Shown in pieces: positions 1 through 7,398 of a DNA stretch of 7,398 bases. The stretch's first letter is position 1, and every line of letters starts with the position of its first letter. The stretch is from positions 1-7,398 of the forward strand of contig CAZOZX010000107.1 in assembly GCA_964584415.1 (NCBI GenBank), in the 5' to 3' direction. The DNA is from PHAA01 sp964584415 (GTDB lineage: Bacteria > Bacillota > Syntrophomonadia > Syntrophomonadales > Syntrophomonadaceae). The translations under genes and the position numbers were made by a program. The notes under the pieces are model-generated. The model was not told where the DNA came from. It made no database searches and worked only from the letters and a program-made list of their open reading frames with translations.

Positions 1-3000
1 CAATCTGACGGTGCCGTCTTTCCCGCATTACTTCCAGTAAAACCTCTAGGGTATCAAGTGAAGTAAGTACCGGAACCCCGAGTTCCACTGCCACCCGCCG
101 AATCCGGAATCCATCACTTAAGATTGAACGTCCCTGGGTAAGTGTATTTACTACCAGATCAACTTTACCTGCCTGTAAAAGGTCAACAATGTTGGGGTTC
201 CCTTCACCTATCTTTTTTACTTTTTCCACAGATATGCCTAGTTGCTGCAGTGCCCGGGCAGTTCCTTCAGTCGCTATCAATTTGAAACCGAGTTTGGCAA
301 ACCCCTGTAAAAGAGGAATGGCCTCTGCTTTGTCGCGGTCTGCTATTGTCGCTACAATGGTACCCTGATTGGGAACCTTTATGCCTGATGCTAACATCCC
401 CTTGTAAAGCGCTATGTGCAAAGATTTATCTATGCCCAGCACCTCACCGGTAGATTTCATTTCCGGGCCCAGGGTTATATCCACCTGTTCCAGTTTGGCA
501 AAGGAGAATACTGGTGCCTTAACCGCATAAAAATTAGGACGTGGCTGTAACCCACCTTTATAACCTTGTTCTTTTAAGGTATGACCCAGTGATGCCATGG
601 TAGCCATCTTAATCAAAGGTAAACCGGTTATCTTACTAATGAATGGAACGGTTCTGCTGGAACGTGGATTTACCTCAATAACATACAGCTCAGTATCAAA
701 TTCAACAAACTGGATATTAATAATGCCTTTAACACTGAGCGCCCGGGCTAGACGAGTGGTATAATCAACAACCTTGGCAGCAGTACGAGCTCGCAAGTTA
801 TGAGCCGGGAATACTGCCATACTATCCCCGGAATGGACCCCTGCCCTTTCAATATGCTGCATGATCCCTGGGATAAGTACTTCCTGCCCATCTGAGACGG
901 CGTCAACCTCTAATTCCAATCCCAAAAGGTATTTATCTACCAGTACCGGGTGGTCAGGATGCAATTTAACCGCGGCCGACATATATTGTTCTAATTCAGC
1001 TTCGTTATAAACAATTTCCATAGCCCTCCCTCCTAATACATAAGACGGACGGACCAGAACCGGATAACCTATAGTTTGAGCTGCTACAACGGCATCTTTT
1101 ACCGAATAAACACTTTTTCCAGGTGCCCGGGGAATATTTAATTCCTGTAGCAGAGAATCGAAGCGCTCGCGATCCTCGGCTCGATCGATACTATCCTGAC
1201 AGGTACCCAAAATTCTAACCCCGGCCTGGTTGAGCGGGGCGGCCAGGTTGATGGCATTTTGCCCGCCAAATTGGACCATAACCCCATTTGGTTTTTCCAG
1301 GTCTATGATGTTCATGACATCTTCAAATGCCAGCGGTTCGAAATAGAGTCGATCTGAGGTGTCAAAATCAGTGCTCACGGTCTCTGGATTGTTATTCACG
1401 ATAATAGCTTGATAACCTGCATCCTGCAGGGCCCATACGCAATGCACCGAACAGTAGTCGAATTCTACCCCTTGACCTATACGGATTGGTCCTGAACCAA
1501 TAACCAGTACTTTTGGGGTGTCCTCGCAGAAGGCTTCATTTTCATCCTCATAGCTCGAATAAAAATAGGGACTGGCGGCGTCAAATTCAGCTGCGCAGGT
1601 ATCAACCATTTTATAGACGGGGAGTATACCTAAATCCTGGTGCATTCGCTTAATATGTGCTTCCTGTAAGTCGCGATTAGGTTGTAATTGGGCAATATGC
1701 TTATCGGCAAACCCGATTTTCTTTGCAGCTAGTAAAAGTTCTTTGTCGAGTGGTTCATTTTGAAGCCTATAGCTAAAGTCTACGATGTTCTTTATTTTTT
1801 TTAGGAAAAACCGATTGATTTCCGTGATTTGGTTGATTTCATCTATGCTAATGCCCCGCTTAAATGCCTCAGCCAGTATATATAAGCGTTCGTCATCAGC
1901 GGTCCGTAACCGCTTTTTAAGTTCTTCATAGCTTAGTTGGTCCAATCCCGGCAAGGATATACCGTCAATACCGAGATCAAGACTCCGAATGGATTTCATT
2001 AATGCTCCTTCAAAGGTCCGATCAATGGCCATTACTTCCCCGGTAGCCTTCATCTGTGTACCTAACCGGCGCTCACCACTGGCAAATTTATCAAAAGGCC
2101 AACGTGGAACTTTGAGTACAAAATAGTCGATGGCCGGTTCGAAACAAGCCATGGTTTTGCCGGTAACGGTATTAGGTATCTCATCCAGGCTATAGCCCAT
2201 TGCTATTCTGGTAGCCACTTTGGCAATCGGATATCCGGTAGCCTTGGAAGCCAGGGCGCTGGATCGGCTAACCCTGGGATTAACCTCAATAACGTAATAC
2301 TGTTGACTATGGGGGTGCAGAGCAAACTGAATGTTACACCCACCTGCTATCTTCAGCGTGCGTATAATTTTTAAGGAAGCGTCACGCAGCATTTGCAGTT
2401 CTGAATCAGTAAGCGTTTGGGCAGGAGCCACCACAATACTGTCACCGGTATGAATTCCAACCGGGTCGAAATTTTCCATACTGCAAACAATAATACAGTT
2501 GTCATTGGTATCGCGCATAACCTCAAATTCTATTTCCTTGTAGCCGGATACACTGCGTTCAATTAGAATTTGGCCAATCGGGCTGGCTTTTAGCCCCCGG
2601 GTGGCAATCTCCTGTAATTCCTCTTGATTATAGACCTGGCCTCCGCCACTGCCTCCAAGGGTGTAGGCAGGACGTACAATAAGAGGAAAGCCTAATTGGC
2701 TGGCAAAATCAACAGCGTCATCGACGGTATTTACGATTGCGCTCTCGGGTATTGGCTGGCCAATTTCAAGCATAGTTGATTTAAAAAGTTCCCGGTCCTC
2801 GGCGCGGGCAATCGCCTCTACCGGAGTACCGAGCAAAGGAACTCCATACTTATCCAGAATACCTTCCCGATGCAGAGCCAATGCTAAGTTTAGGCCAGCT
2901 TGTCCCCCCATGGTAGCAATAATCCCATCTGGTTTTTCCCGCTGTATTATCTTTTCCGCAATTTCAACGGTGATGGGTTCCATGTAGACACTGTCGGCCA

Positions 3001-3178
3001 TGTTTACGTCGGTCATAATCGTGGCAGGATTGCTGTTTAAAAGGGCGACTTTGACCCCTTCCTCTCTGAGGGCCCGGCAAGCTTGGGTTCCGGCATAATC
3101 AAATTCTGCCGCCTGCCCAATTACAATGGGGCCAGATCCAATGACCAGAACCTTATTGATATCCTTATTTATGGGCAT
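1..3178 (-). CDS. carB: Carbamoyl-phosphate synthase large subunit, 3' end cut by window edge
   Basis: Makes carbamoyl phosphate from bicarbonate, two ATP and ammonia channelled from CarA; cytoplasmic, feeding pyrimidine and arginine synthesis. I translated the whole frame: 1059 codons from the ATG at 3178 with no internal stop, and no stop before the window ends. E. coli CarB has 1073 residues, so about a dozen are missing. Two homologous halves are visible. The first has IGSGPIVIGQ near residues 13-22, R129, R169 in RPAYTLGGSGGG, and metal ligands Q284, E298 and N300. The second has IGSGPIRIGQ at 560-569, R710 in RPSYVLGG, and Q823, E835 and N837. The C-terminal MGS-like allosteric domain starts near residue 935; T970, T973, K989 and N1011 match the nucleotide-binding positions of the E. 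coli enzyme. The start sits inside the end of carA behind a strong Shine-Dalgarno site, pointing to coupled translation. Residue matches to E. coli are from memory. Confidence 0.97.
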   Translation of the reverse strand, partial: MPINKDINKVLVIGSGPIVIGQAAEFDYAGTQACRALREEGVKVALLNSNPATIMTDVNMADSVYMEPITVEIAEKIIQREKPDGIIATMGGQAGLNLALALHREGILDKYGVPLLGTPVEAIARAEDRELFKSTMLEIGQPIPESAIVNTVDDAVDFASQLGFPLIVRPAYTLGGSGGGQVYNQEELQEIATRGLKASPIGQILIERSVSGYKEIEFEVMRDTNDNCIIVCSMENFDPVGIHTGDSIVVAPAQTLTDSELQMLRDASLKIIRTLKIAGGCNIQFALHPHSQQYYVIEVNPRVSRSSALASKATGYPIAKVATRIAMGYSLDEIPNTVTGKTMACFEPAIDYFVLKVPRWPFDKFASGERRLGTQMKATGEVMAIDRTFEGALMKSIRSLDLGIDGISLPGLDQLSYEELKKRLRTADDERLYILAEAFKRGISIDEINQITEINRFFLKKIKNIVDFSYRLQNEPLDKELLLAAKKIGFADKHIAQLQPNRDLQEAHIKRMHQDLGILPVYKMVDTCAAEFDAASPYFYSSYEDENEAFCEDTPKVLVIGSGPIRIGQGVEFDYCSVHCVWALQDAGYQAIIVNNNPETVSTDFDTSDRLYFEPLAFEDVMNIIDLEKPNGVMVQFGGQNAINLAAPLNQAGVRILGTCQDSIDRAEDRERFDSLLQELNIPRAPGKSVYSVKDAVVAAQTIGYPVLVRPSYVLGGRAMEIVYNEAELEQYMSAAVKLHPDHPVLVDKYLLGLELEVDAVSDGQEVLIPGIMQHIERAGVHSGDSMAVFPAHNLRARTAAKVVDYTTRLARALSVKGIINIQFVEFDTELYVIEVNPRSSRTVPFISKITGLPLIKMATMASLGHTLKEQGYKGGLQPRPNFYAVKAPVFSFAKLEQVDITLGPEMKSTGEVLGIDKSLHIALYKGMLASGIKVPNQGTIVATIADRDKAEAIPLLQGFAKLGFKLIATEGTARALQQLGISVEKVKKIGEGNPNIVDLLQAGKVDLVVNTLTQGRSILSDGFRIRRVAVELGVPVLTSLDTLEVLLEVMRERRHRQI

Positions 3179-4292
3179 CTGTTTTTCCTCCCCAAACAAC
3201 CTTGTTTGATGAATCATCAAATTGTTCTTTGACGATCCGCAAAAACTCGTCAAAAAGATACCCGGAATCGCGGGGACCGGGTGTAGCTTCCGGATGGAAT
3301 TGAACCGACATAATAGGTTTGGTTTTATGACGCAAACCCTCGATGGTACCATCATTAAGGTTTACAAAACTTACCTCTACTTCATCTGTGGGAAGAGAAT
3401 CAGGTTCAACCGCATAACCATGATTCTGAGAACTGATCATGCACTGGCCACTCAGCAAGTCTTTAACAGTATGGTTGCCGCCCCGGTGGCCGAATTTCAG
3501 TTTATAGGTACGGGCTCCCAAAGCCAGAGCGATCAGTTGATGACCTAAACATATTCCCAGGCTTGGTAGAACGGGAAGCAGCTTTTTTATTTCTTCCACA
3601 GCTCCGGCGCAAGCTTCAGGATCTCCCGGGCCATTAGAATACACAATGCCTTGGGGCTGCAAGGATAAGACCTGTTCAGCAGTAGAATCTGCCGGCATCA
3701 CTATAACTCTGCATCCACGATTAACCAATGAGTTAATGATGTTTCGTTTAACTCCAAAATCCAGTAAAACAATCTTTGTAGCTCCATCCCCAAGAGAGTA
3801 AGTGCTTTTACAGGTTACAGTCTGAACCAGGTTAGAACTTAAACATTCCTTCCCTTGCCGGGCAGCGGCGACAAGATCGTTCTGATCCAAGCTAGTAGTC
3901 AAAACTGCCCCCATGGTCCCATACATCCTGAGGATTCTAGTTAGAGCCCGGGTGTCTACCCCGGTAAGACAAGGAATCCGATATTTTTCCAAGAATTCGG
4001 TTAAACGCCACTTTGACTGATAATGGTCCGGCTGGTCGGCAATTTCTTTTATCACCAAACCACGCAGGGCTGGATACTCTGCTTCAAAAGCATCTTCCCC
4101 GCAACCATAGTTGCCGATACTAGGATAGGTAAAGGTAAGTATTTGGCCGGCGTAAGAAGGATCAGTAATGATTTCCTGGTAGCCATTCATACTGGTATTG
4201 AATACCGCTTCCCCATCCACCATAACCGGGCCGTTCAACATTTTGCCGCTGAAAATTGTGCCATTCTCCAGAACCAGATACCCTTCAGTCAT
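3165..4292 (-). CDS. carA: Carbamoyl-phosphate synthase small (glutamine amidotransferase) subunit
   Basis: Hydrolyses glutamine and passes ammonia to CarB. The protein has 375 residues, the usual size for bacterial CarA. The N-terminal CarA-specific domain (about residues 1-150) carries FNTSMNGYQEIITDPSYAGQ at 31-50. The class I glutamine amidotransferase domain (about 173-355) has the nucleophile C248 in GICLGHQ, the conserved FGHRGGNH at 267-274, SQNHGYAV at 288-295, and the other triad residues H333 and E335 in QFHPEA. No key residue is missing, so it should be active. The ATG at 4292 is preceded by AAAGGAG at 8-base spacing, and MTEGYLVLENGTIFSG is a typical N-terminus. It starts 39 bases after the gltD stop, with no terminator or promoter recognised between them. 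It overlaps carB by 14 bases at its 3' end, and its last codons also encode the carB ribosome binding site. Confidence 0.98.
   Translation of the reverse strand: MTEGYLVLENGTIFSGKMLNGPVMVDGEAVFNTSMNGYQEIITDPSYAGQILTFTYPSIGNYGCGEDAFEAEYPALRGLVIKEIADQPDHYQSKWRLTEFLEKYRIPCLTGVDTRALTRILRMYGTMGAVLTTSLDQNDLVAAARQGKECLSSNLVQTVTCKSTYSLGDGATKIVLLDFGVKRNIINSLVNRGCRVIVMPADSTAEQVLSLQPQGIVYSNGPGDPEACAGAVEEIKKLLPVLPSLGICLGHQLIALALGARTYKLKFGHRGGNHTVKDLLSGQCMISSQNHGYAVEPDSLPTDEVEVSFVNLNDGTIEGLRHKTKPIMSVQFHPEATPGPRDSGYLFDEFLRIVKEQFDDSSNKVVWGGKTDAHK
3187..3193 (-). promoter_or_regulatory. carB ribosome binding site inside carA
   Basis: The minus strand reads GGGGAGG, eight bases upstream of the carB ATG at 3178. 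It lies within the last codons of carA (around the WGGK residues). Ribosomes finishing carA therefore cover the carB initiation region, which fits the fixed need for equal amounts of the two subunits. The sequence match is seen directly; coupling is inferred. Confidence 0.85.
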
Positions 4293-4300
4293 ATTCGTCT

Positions 4301-4307
4301 CTCCTTT
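4301..4307 (-). promoter_or_regulatory. carA ribosome binding site
   Basis: The minus strand reads AAAGGAG, eight bases upstream of the ATG at 4292. It is a near-consensus Shine-Dalgarno site in the 39-base gap after gltD and supports the chosen carA start. Confidence 0.88.
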
Positions 4308-4331
4308 GTTACCCTATCTGATCTTTTATAC

Positions 4332-5810
4332 TTATTTGATAAAGCTGGTGCCGGTTAGGTATTTGTCTACCTCGCGGGCAGCAAGCTTACCTTCTTGAAT
4401 GGCCCATACAACCAGACTCTGCCCTCTGCGCATATCGCCGGCTACAAATACTTTTTCGACATTGGTCTCAAATCTTCCGAAATCAGCTTTAATGTTACTG
4501 TTGTCGTCGCGGTTAAGTTTTAGCTCATCAGCCAGCAGATCTTCCGGGCCGCTAAAACCAAGGGCGAGAAGCACCAGATCTGCCGGCCATACTTTCTCGG
4601 TATCGGGGATCTCAACCGGTTGCATTTTGCCTGACGCATTTTTACGCCAATCGACATTTACGGTATGAACAGCCTCGACGTGACCCTGATTACCGGTAAT
4701 TCTTTTGGTGGAGATCTGATAATGGCGAGGGTCATGACCGCTAATGCTTATTGCCTCAGCCTGACCATAATCAATCTTCTGCTTGCGTGGCCACTCCGGC
4801 CAGGGATTCGTAATCTTTATCCGTCGGTCAGGGGGCTCAGGAAGTATTTCAAATTGATGTACGCTCTTGCAATTCTGGCGTAAAGCAGTGGCAACACAAT
4901 CGGTACCGGTGTCGCCGCCACCTATTATAATCACGTTTTGGCCAGTGGCAGAAATGTAGGCCTCTCCTTTTTCGCCGTCTAACAAACTTTTCGTACTTGC
5001 CCTTAAGTAGTCCATTGCCAAATGTACTCCGATAAGAGTTACTCCTTCAACCGGCAATATCCGAGCTTTACCTGAACCTCCACATAAGACTACCGCATCG
5101 AAATCAGAAGTCAATTTCTGAACCGGCAGGTCACTGCCTATTTCAGTATTAAGTACGAATTTTATGCCTGATGCCCGCATCAGTTCAATACGCCGGCTTA
5201 TGACATTTTTGTCCAGCTTCATATTAGGGATCCCATACATCATGAGACCGCCGGGCCGATCATCGCGTTCAAAAACAGTTACTTCATGTCCGACTATATT
5301 TAGGTAATAGGCTGCTGAAAGGCCGGCTGGGCCAGATCCTACCACCGCCACTTTGTAACCGCTGGGATTACTGGTTGATGGCTGTACCCAATTGTTCGCA
5401 AACGCCTTTTCAATGATTTCATACTCTAGGCTATTTATAGCTACTGGCTCCCATGCATAACCTACTGTGCAGGCACCCTCACATGGAGCTGGGCACACCC
5501 TGGAGGTGAATTCGGGAAACGGGTTGGTGCGGATCAGCCGCATATAAGCTTCTTTCCATTGTCCCCGATAGACCATTTCATTCCACTCCGGGATAAGATT
5601 ATGCAACGGGCATCCTGATACTGACCCATTTAGAATTATTCCGCTATGGCAAAAGGGAACGCCGCAATTCATACATCTTGCCCCCTGAAGACTTAAAATT
5701 TGAGGGTTGTGATGCAATCTAATTTCTCCCCAATCCTTGAGTCTATCTTCCGGGGGGCGTTTTTCTTGTTCAATCCGGGGGTATTCCAAGAATCCCGTTA
5801 TTTTTCCCAT
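4332..5810 (-). CDS. gltD: Glutamate synthase (NADPH) small subunit
   Basis: Flavoprotein subunit of GOGAT. It takes electrons from NADPH through FAD and Fe-S clusters to the FMN of GltB for glutamate synthesis. I start it at the ATG at 5810 (492 residues). The GTG at 5822 would add four residues but lies within the Shine-Dalgarno sequence, and MGKITGFLEYPR matches the Bacillus N-terminus from memory. The Fe-S domain has CMNCGVPFC (C46, C49, C54), C67 and CPAPCEGAC (C106, C110, C114). The FAD dinucleotide fold shows VGSGPAG at 157-163 and VFERDDRPGGL further on. The NADPH fold shows GGGDTG at 297-302. The C-terminal FAD motif AGDMRRGQS begins at 457. The frame is intact and ends in TAA. It lies 45 bases after gltB and 39 bases before carA. 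Small sequence differences are seen after the FAD domain (GGSGKARILPVEG), where relatives usually have an RDL run; this looks like normal divergence. Confidence 0.97.
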   Translation of the reverse strand: MGKITGFLEYPRIEQEKRPPEDRLKDWGEIRLHHNPQILSLQGARCMNCGVPFCHSGIILNGSVSGCPLHNLIPEWNEMVYRGQWKEAYMRLIRTNPFPEFTSRVCPAPCEGACTVGYAWEPVAINSLEYEIIEKAFANNWVQPSTSNPSGYKVAVVGSGPAGLSAAYYLNIVGHEVTVFERDDRPGGLMMYGIPNMKLDKNVISRRIELMRASGIKFVLNTEIGSDLPVQKLTSDFDAVVLCGGSGKARILPVEGVTLIGVHLAMDYLRASTKSLLDGEKGEAYISATGQNVIIIGGGDTGTDCVATALRQNCKSVHQFEILPEPPDRRIKITNPWPEWPRKQKIDYGQAEAISISGHDPRHYQISTKRITGNQGHVEAVHTVNVDWRKNASGKMQPVEIPDTEKVWPADLVLLALGFSGPEDLLADELKLNRDDNSNIKADFGRFETNVEKVFVAGDMRRGQSLVVWAIQEGKLAAREVDKYLTGTSFIK

Positions 5811-5818
5811 ATTGCTTC

Positions 5819-5825
5819 CCACCTT
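5819..5825 (-). promoter_or_regulatory. gltD ribosome binding site that decides the start
   Basis: The minus strand reads AAGGTGG, matching AAGGAGG in six of seven bases, with eight bases to the ATG at 5810. The alternative GTG at 5822-5820 falls inside this element and has no comparable site at a proper distance upstream, so the ATG is preferred. Confidence 0.8.
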
Positions 5826-5833
5826 GTATTGTC

Positions 5834-5853
5834 AGTTATTTCAGTGAATAACT
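5834..5853 (-). other. Weak hairpin in the gltB-gltD gap
   Basis: On the minus strand AGTTATT and AATAACT form a perfect seven-base-pair stem around a six-base loop (CACTGA). It begins three bases after the gltB TGA. The stem is almost all A-U and no U-run follows, so it is not a convincing intrinsic terminator. It could be a minor RNA processing or stability element, or chance. Confidence 0.4.
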
Positions 5854-5880
5854 TATCAACTAAATGATTTTGAATAACTT
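5845..5880 (-). repeat. Ten-base direct repeat at the end of gltB
   Basis: AAGTTATTCA (minus strand) occurs at 5880-5871 and again at 5854-5845, 26 bases apart. The first copy is inside the AT-rich gltB tail; the second straddles the start of the hairpin just past the stop. The match is exact, but the sequence is AT-rich and short, so chance is quite possible. No binding protein is suggested by the sequence. Confidence 0.4.
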
Positions 5881-7398
5881 CTGCTATTTATAATTTTCTT
5901 TTCTTGGTGAGCCATATTTTCGATAATACTTTTATACACAACCGGTATTATACGGGTAAACCTATGAACGTACTGATCCCATTGACCCAGAATCTGCCGG
6001 CCAAAAGAACTATCAGTATAATATACATGCCGGCGTATATAATCTTTAATTTCATTTATCTCTTCAGTGTCAGTGAGGTTCTCCAACAAAACCATGGATT
6101 GGTTACAAAGATTTCCGTCAAAATCGAGAATGTATGCAATACCGCCCGACATACCGGCGGCAAAATTACGCCCGGTCTTTCCTAGGATGATAACCTTACC
6201 ACCGGTCATATACTCGCAGCCGTGCTCACCTACCCCTTCTACCACTGCATTTACTCCACTATTTCTAACACAGAACCTTTCTCCGGCAATGCCATTTATG
6301 TAGGCCTCACCGGAAGTAGCGCCATAGAAGGCAACGTTGCCAACTATAATGTTATCTTCAGCTTTCAAGGTACTGGAACGAGGTGGGTATACTATTAATT
6401 TGCTGCCTGATAATCCTTTTCCTATATAGTCGTTCGCATCTCCCTCTAGCTCCAGAGTCATCCCTGGAGGCGTAAAAGCACCGAAGCTTTGCCCTGCAGA
6501 ACCAACGAAAGTTAGCTTAACAGTGTCCTCAGGAAGTCCATTTTCTCCATATTTTTTGGTTATTTCACTGCCGATTAGCGTGCCTACAACGCGGTCAACA
6601 TTGTTTATCTTAAGTTTAGCTCTGATTGGTTTTCCTTCATGTAGGGCTGGTTGGCACATTCTGAGCAGCTTTCTGGCATCCAATGATTTTTCGATCATAT
6701 GATTTTGAGACCTTAATTTACTGCGACCCACGTCTGATCCAGCATAGGGTTGGTATAAGAGCGCAGACAAGTTTAAACGCGAAGCCTTCCAATGTTTAAT
6801 CTCTTTTTGTTTTAGCCTGTCAGTCCGGCCGACCATTTCCCGAACCATACGAAAACCTAACCTGGCCATGATCTCTCGCATCTCCTGGGCTACAAAACGC
6901 ATAAAGTTTTCTACATATTCAGGCTTACCAGCGAAATTCCTGCGCAGCTTTTCGTCTTGAGTAGCAATCCCAACCGGACATGTGTTGAGATTGCATACCC
7001 GCATCATAATACAACCTAAAGAAATCAAGGGGGCAGTAGCGAAGCCGTACTCCTCTGCACCTAGCATGGCAGCTATAACAACATCACGACCGGATAGCAA
7101 TTTGCCGTCTGTTTCAAGGGCAACGCGATCACGCAAGCGATTCAAGACCAGTGTCTGATGGGTCTCGGTTAATCCTAATTCCCAGGGCAGCCCAGTGTTT
7201 CGAATACTGGTCCGGGGAGAGGCGCCGGTTCCACCATCATATCCGCTTATCAAAATAACGTCTGCCTTGCCTTTAGCCACACCGGCGGCTATTGTACCTA
7301 CACCAACTTCCGAAGCTAGCTTTACACTTATATCAGCAGTTTGATTGGCATTCTTGAGGTCATGAATCAATTCCCCCAGGTCTTCGATTGAATAAATA
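5856..7398 (-). CDS. gltB: Glutamate synthase large subunit, C-terminal part only (5' end outside window)
   Basis: Large GOGAT subunit, which makes glutamate from 2-oxoglutarate and glutamine-derived ammonia. The frame is open to the window edge: codons upstream of the TTG at 7370 read IYSIEDLGE and continue the family alignment, so TTG is not the start. The visible part is 513 residues, about the last third of a protein that is usually near 1500. It holds the end of the FMN-binding synthase barrel, with SGYDGGTGASP near residues 51-61 and HQTLVLN near 80. The [3Fe-4S] ligands C129, C135 and C140 follow in CIMMRVCNLNTC, the C-x5-C-x4-C spacing of the family. The GXGXG beta-helix domain (about 250-440) shows SAGQSFGAF, NDYIGKGLSG and GEHGCEYMTGG. 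The tail after PVVYKSIIENM is AT-rich and shorter than I recall for Bacillus. The N-terminal amidotransferase domain is not in view, so whether it is fused cannot be told here. In Bacillus this subunit is named gltA. Confidence 0.96.
   Translation of the reverse strand, partial: IYSIEDLGELIHDLKNANQTADISVKLASEVGVGTIAAGVAKGKADVILISGYDGGTGASPRTSIRNTGLPWELGLTETHQTLVLNRLRDRVALETDGKLLSGRDVVIAAMLGAEEYGFATAPLISLGCIMMRVCNLNTCPVGIATQDEKLRRNFAGKPEYVENFMRFVAQEMREIMARLGFRMVREMVGRTDRLKQKEIKHWKASRLNLSALLYQPYAGSDVGRSKLRSQNHMIEKSLDARKLLRMCQPALHEGKPIRAKLKINNVDRVVGTLIGSEITKKYGENGLPEDTVKLTFVGSAGQSFGAFTPPGMTLELEGDANDYIGKGLSGSKLIVYPPRSSTLKAEDNIIVGNVAFYGATSGEAYINGIAGERFCVRNSGVNAVVEGVGEHGCEYMTGGKVIILGKTGRNFAAGMSGGIAYILDFDGNLCNQSMVLLENLTDTEEINEIKDYIRRHVYYTDSSFGRQILGQWDQYVHRFTRIIPVVYKSIIENMAHQEKKIINSRSYSKSFS

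Noticed and set aside
1795..1802. Run of eight A on the coding strand of carB, a possible slippage or frameshift site
   Set aside because: The carB frame is continuous and conserved on both sides (RFFLKKIKNIVDF), so no frameshift is present, and nothing suggests a programmed one.
11..3148. Similarity between the two halves of carB as a possible recent duplication
   Set aside because: This is the ancient internal duplication shared by all CarB proteins; the halves are well diverged at DNA level.
3222..3548. Plus-strand open frame of 108 codons
   Set aside because: Lies wholly antisense to carA, whose frame has all catalytic residues. The translation has no recognisable motif.
4293..4331. TATAAAAGAT in the gltD-carA gap as a possible -10 box or PyrR/T-box leader
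   Set aside because: No -35 match at a suitable distance, no terminator hairpin, and only 39 bases, too short for an attenuator leader.
4023..4398. Overlapping plus-strand open frames of 111 and 66 codons
   Set aside because: Antisense to the carA 5' half and the gltD 3' end, and they overlap each other in different frames; shadow frames.
4399..4883. Plus-strand open frames of 89 and 72 codons
   Set aside because: Antisense to gltD with low-complexity, serine/arginine- or leucine-rich translations and no family resemblance.
5904..6303. Plus-strand open frames of 93 and 78 codons
   Set aside because: Antisense to the conserved GXGXG domain of gltB and overlapping each other; shadow frames.
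7368..7370. TTG as the start of a separate 504-codon gene
   Set aside because: Codons upstream (IYSIEDLGE) continue the gltB alignment to the window edge, so this is internal to gltB.

Overview
The window is a tightly packed, single-direction gene cluster read entirely from the minus strand, so transcription runs from position 7398 towards position 1. In order of transcription it holds the 3' part of gltB (glutamate synthase large subunit), gltD (glutamate synthase small subunit), carA (carbamoyl-phosphate synthase glutamine-hydrolysing subunit) and nearly all of carB (carbamoyl-phosphate synthase large subunit). Both ends run out of the window: gltB lacks its 5' part and carB lacks its last few codons and stop.

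Layout: gltB occupies 7398-5856. A 45-base gap with a weak hairpin and the gltD ribosome binding site follows. gltD runs 5810-4332, and a 39-base gap carries the carA ribosome binding site. carA runs 4292-3165, and carB starts at 3178 inside the carA 3' end (14-base overlap) and is open to the window edge. There is no non-coding stretch longer than 45 bases. I saw no tRNA, rRNA, CRISPR array, insertion sequence, riboswitch, convincing promoter or terminator. The plus-strand open frames are antisense shadows of these genes.

Functionally, GltB/GltD (NADPH-type GOGAT) turns glutamine plus 2-oxoglutarate into two glutamates. CarA/CarB uses glutamine nitrogen, bicarbonate and two ATP to make carbamoyl phosphate for pyrimidine and arginine synthesis. 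All four products belong to two glutamine-consuming amidotransferase complexes, so the likely single transcript groups the two main routes by which glutamine nitrogen enters glutamate/arginine and pyrimidines. The usual pyr or arg partners of carAB are not visible here.

The proteins resemble Firmicutes versions: by recall, GltB and GltD follow the Bacillus sequences closely. The Shine-Dalgarno sites are strong, and base composition looks balanced by eye. A member of the Clostridia or a related low-to-mid GC Firmicute is the most likely source, but I cannot name a genus. This is conserved core metabolism. I found no sign of an undescribed system; the points worth a second look are the gltBD-carAB linkage, the start-site correction for gltD and small features at the gene junctions.
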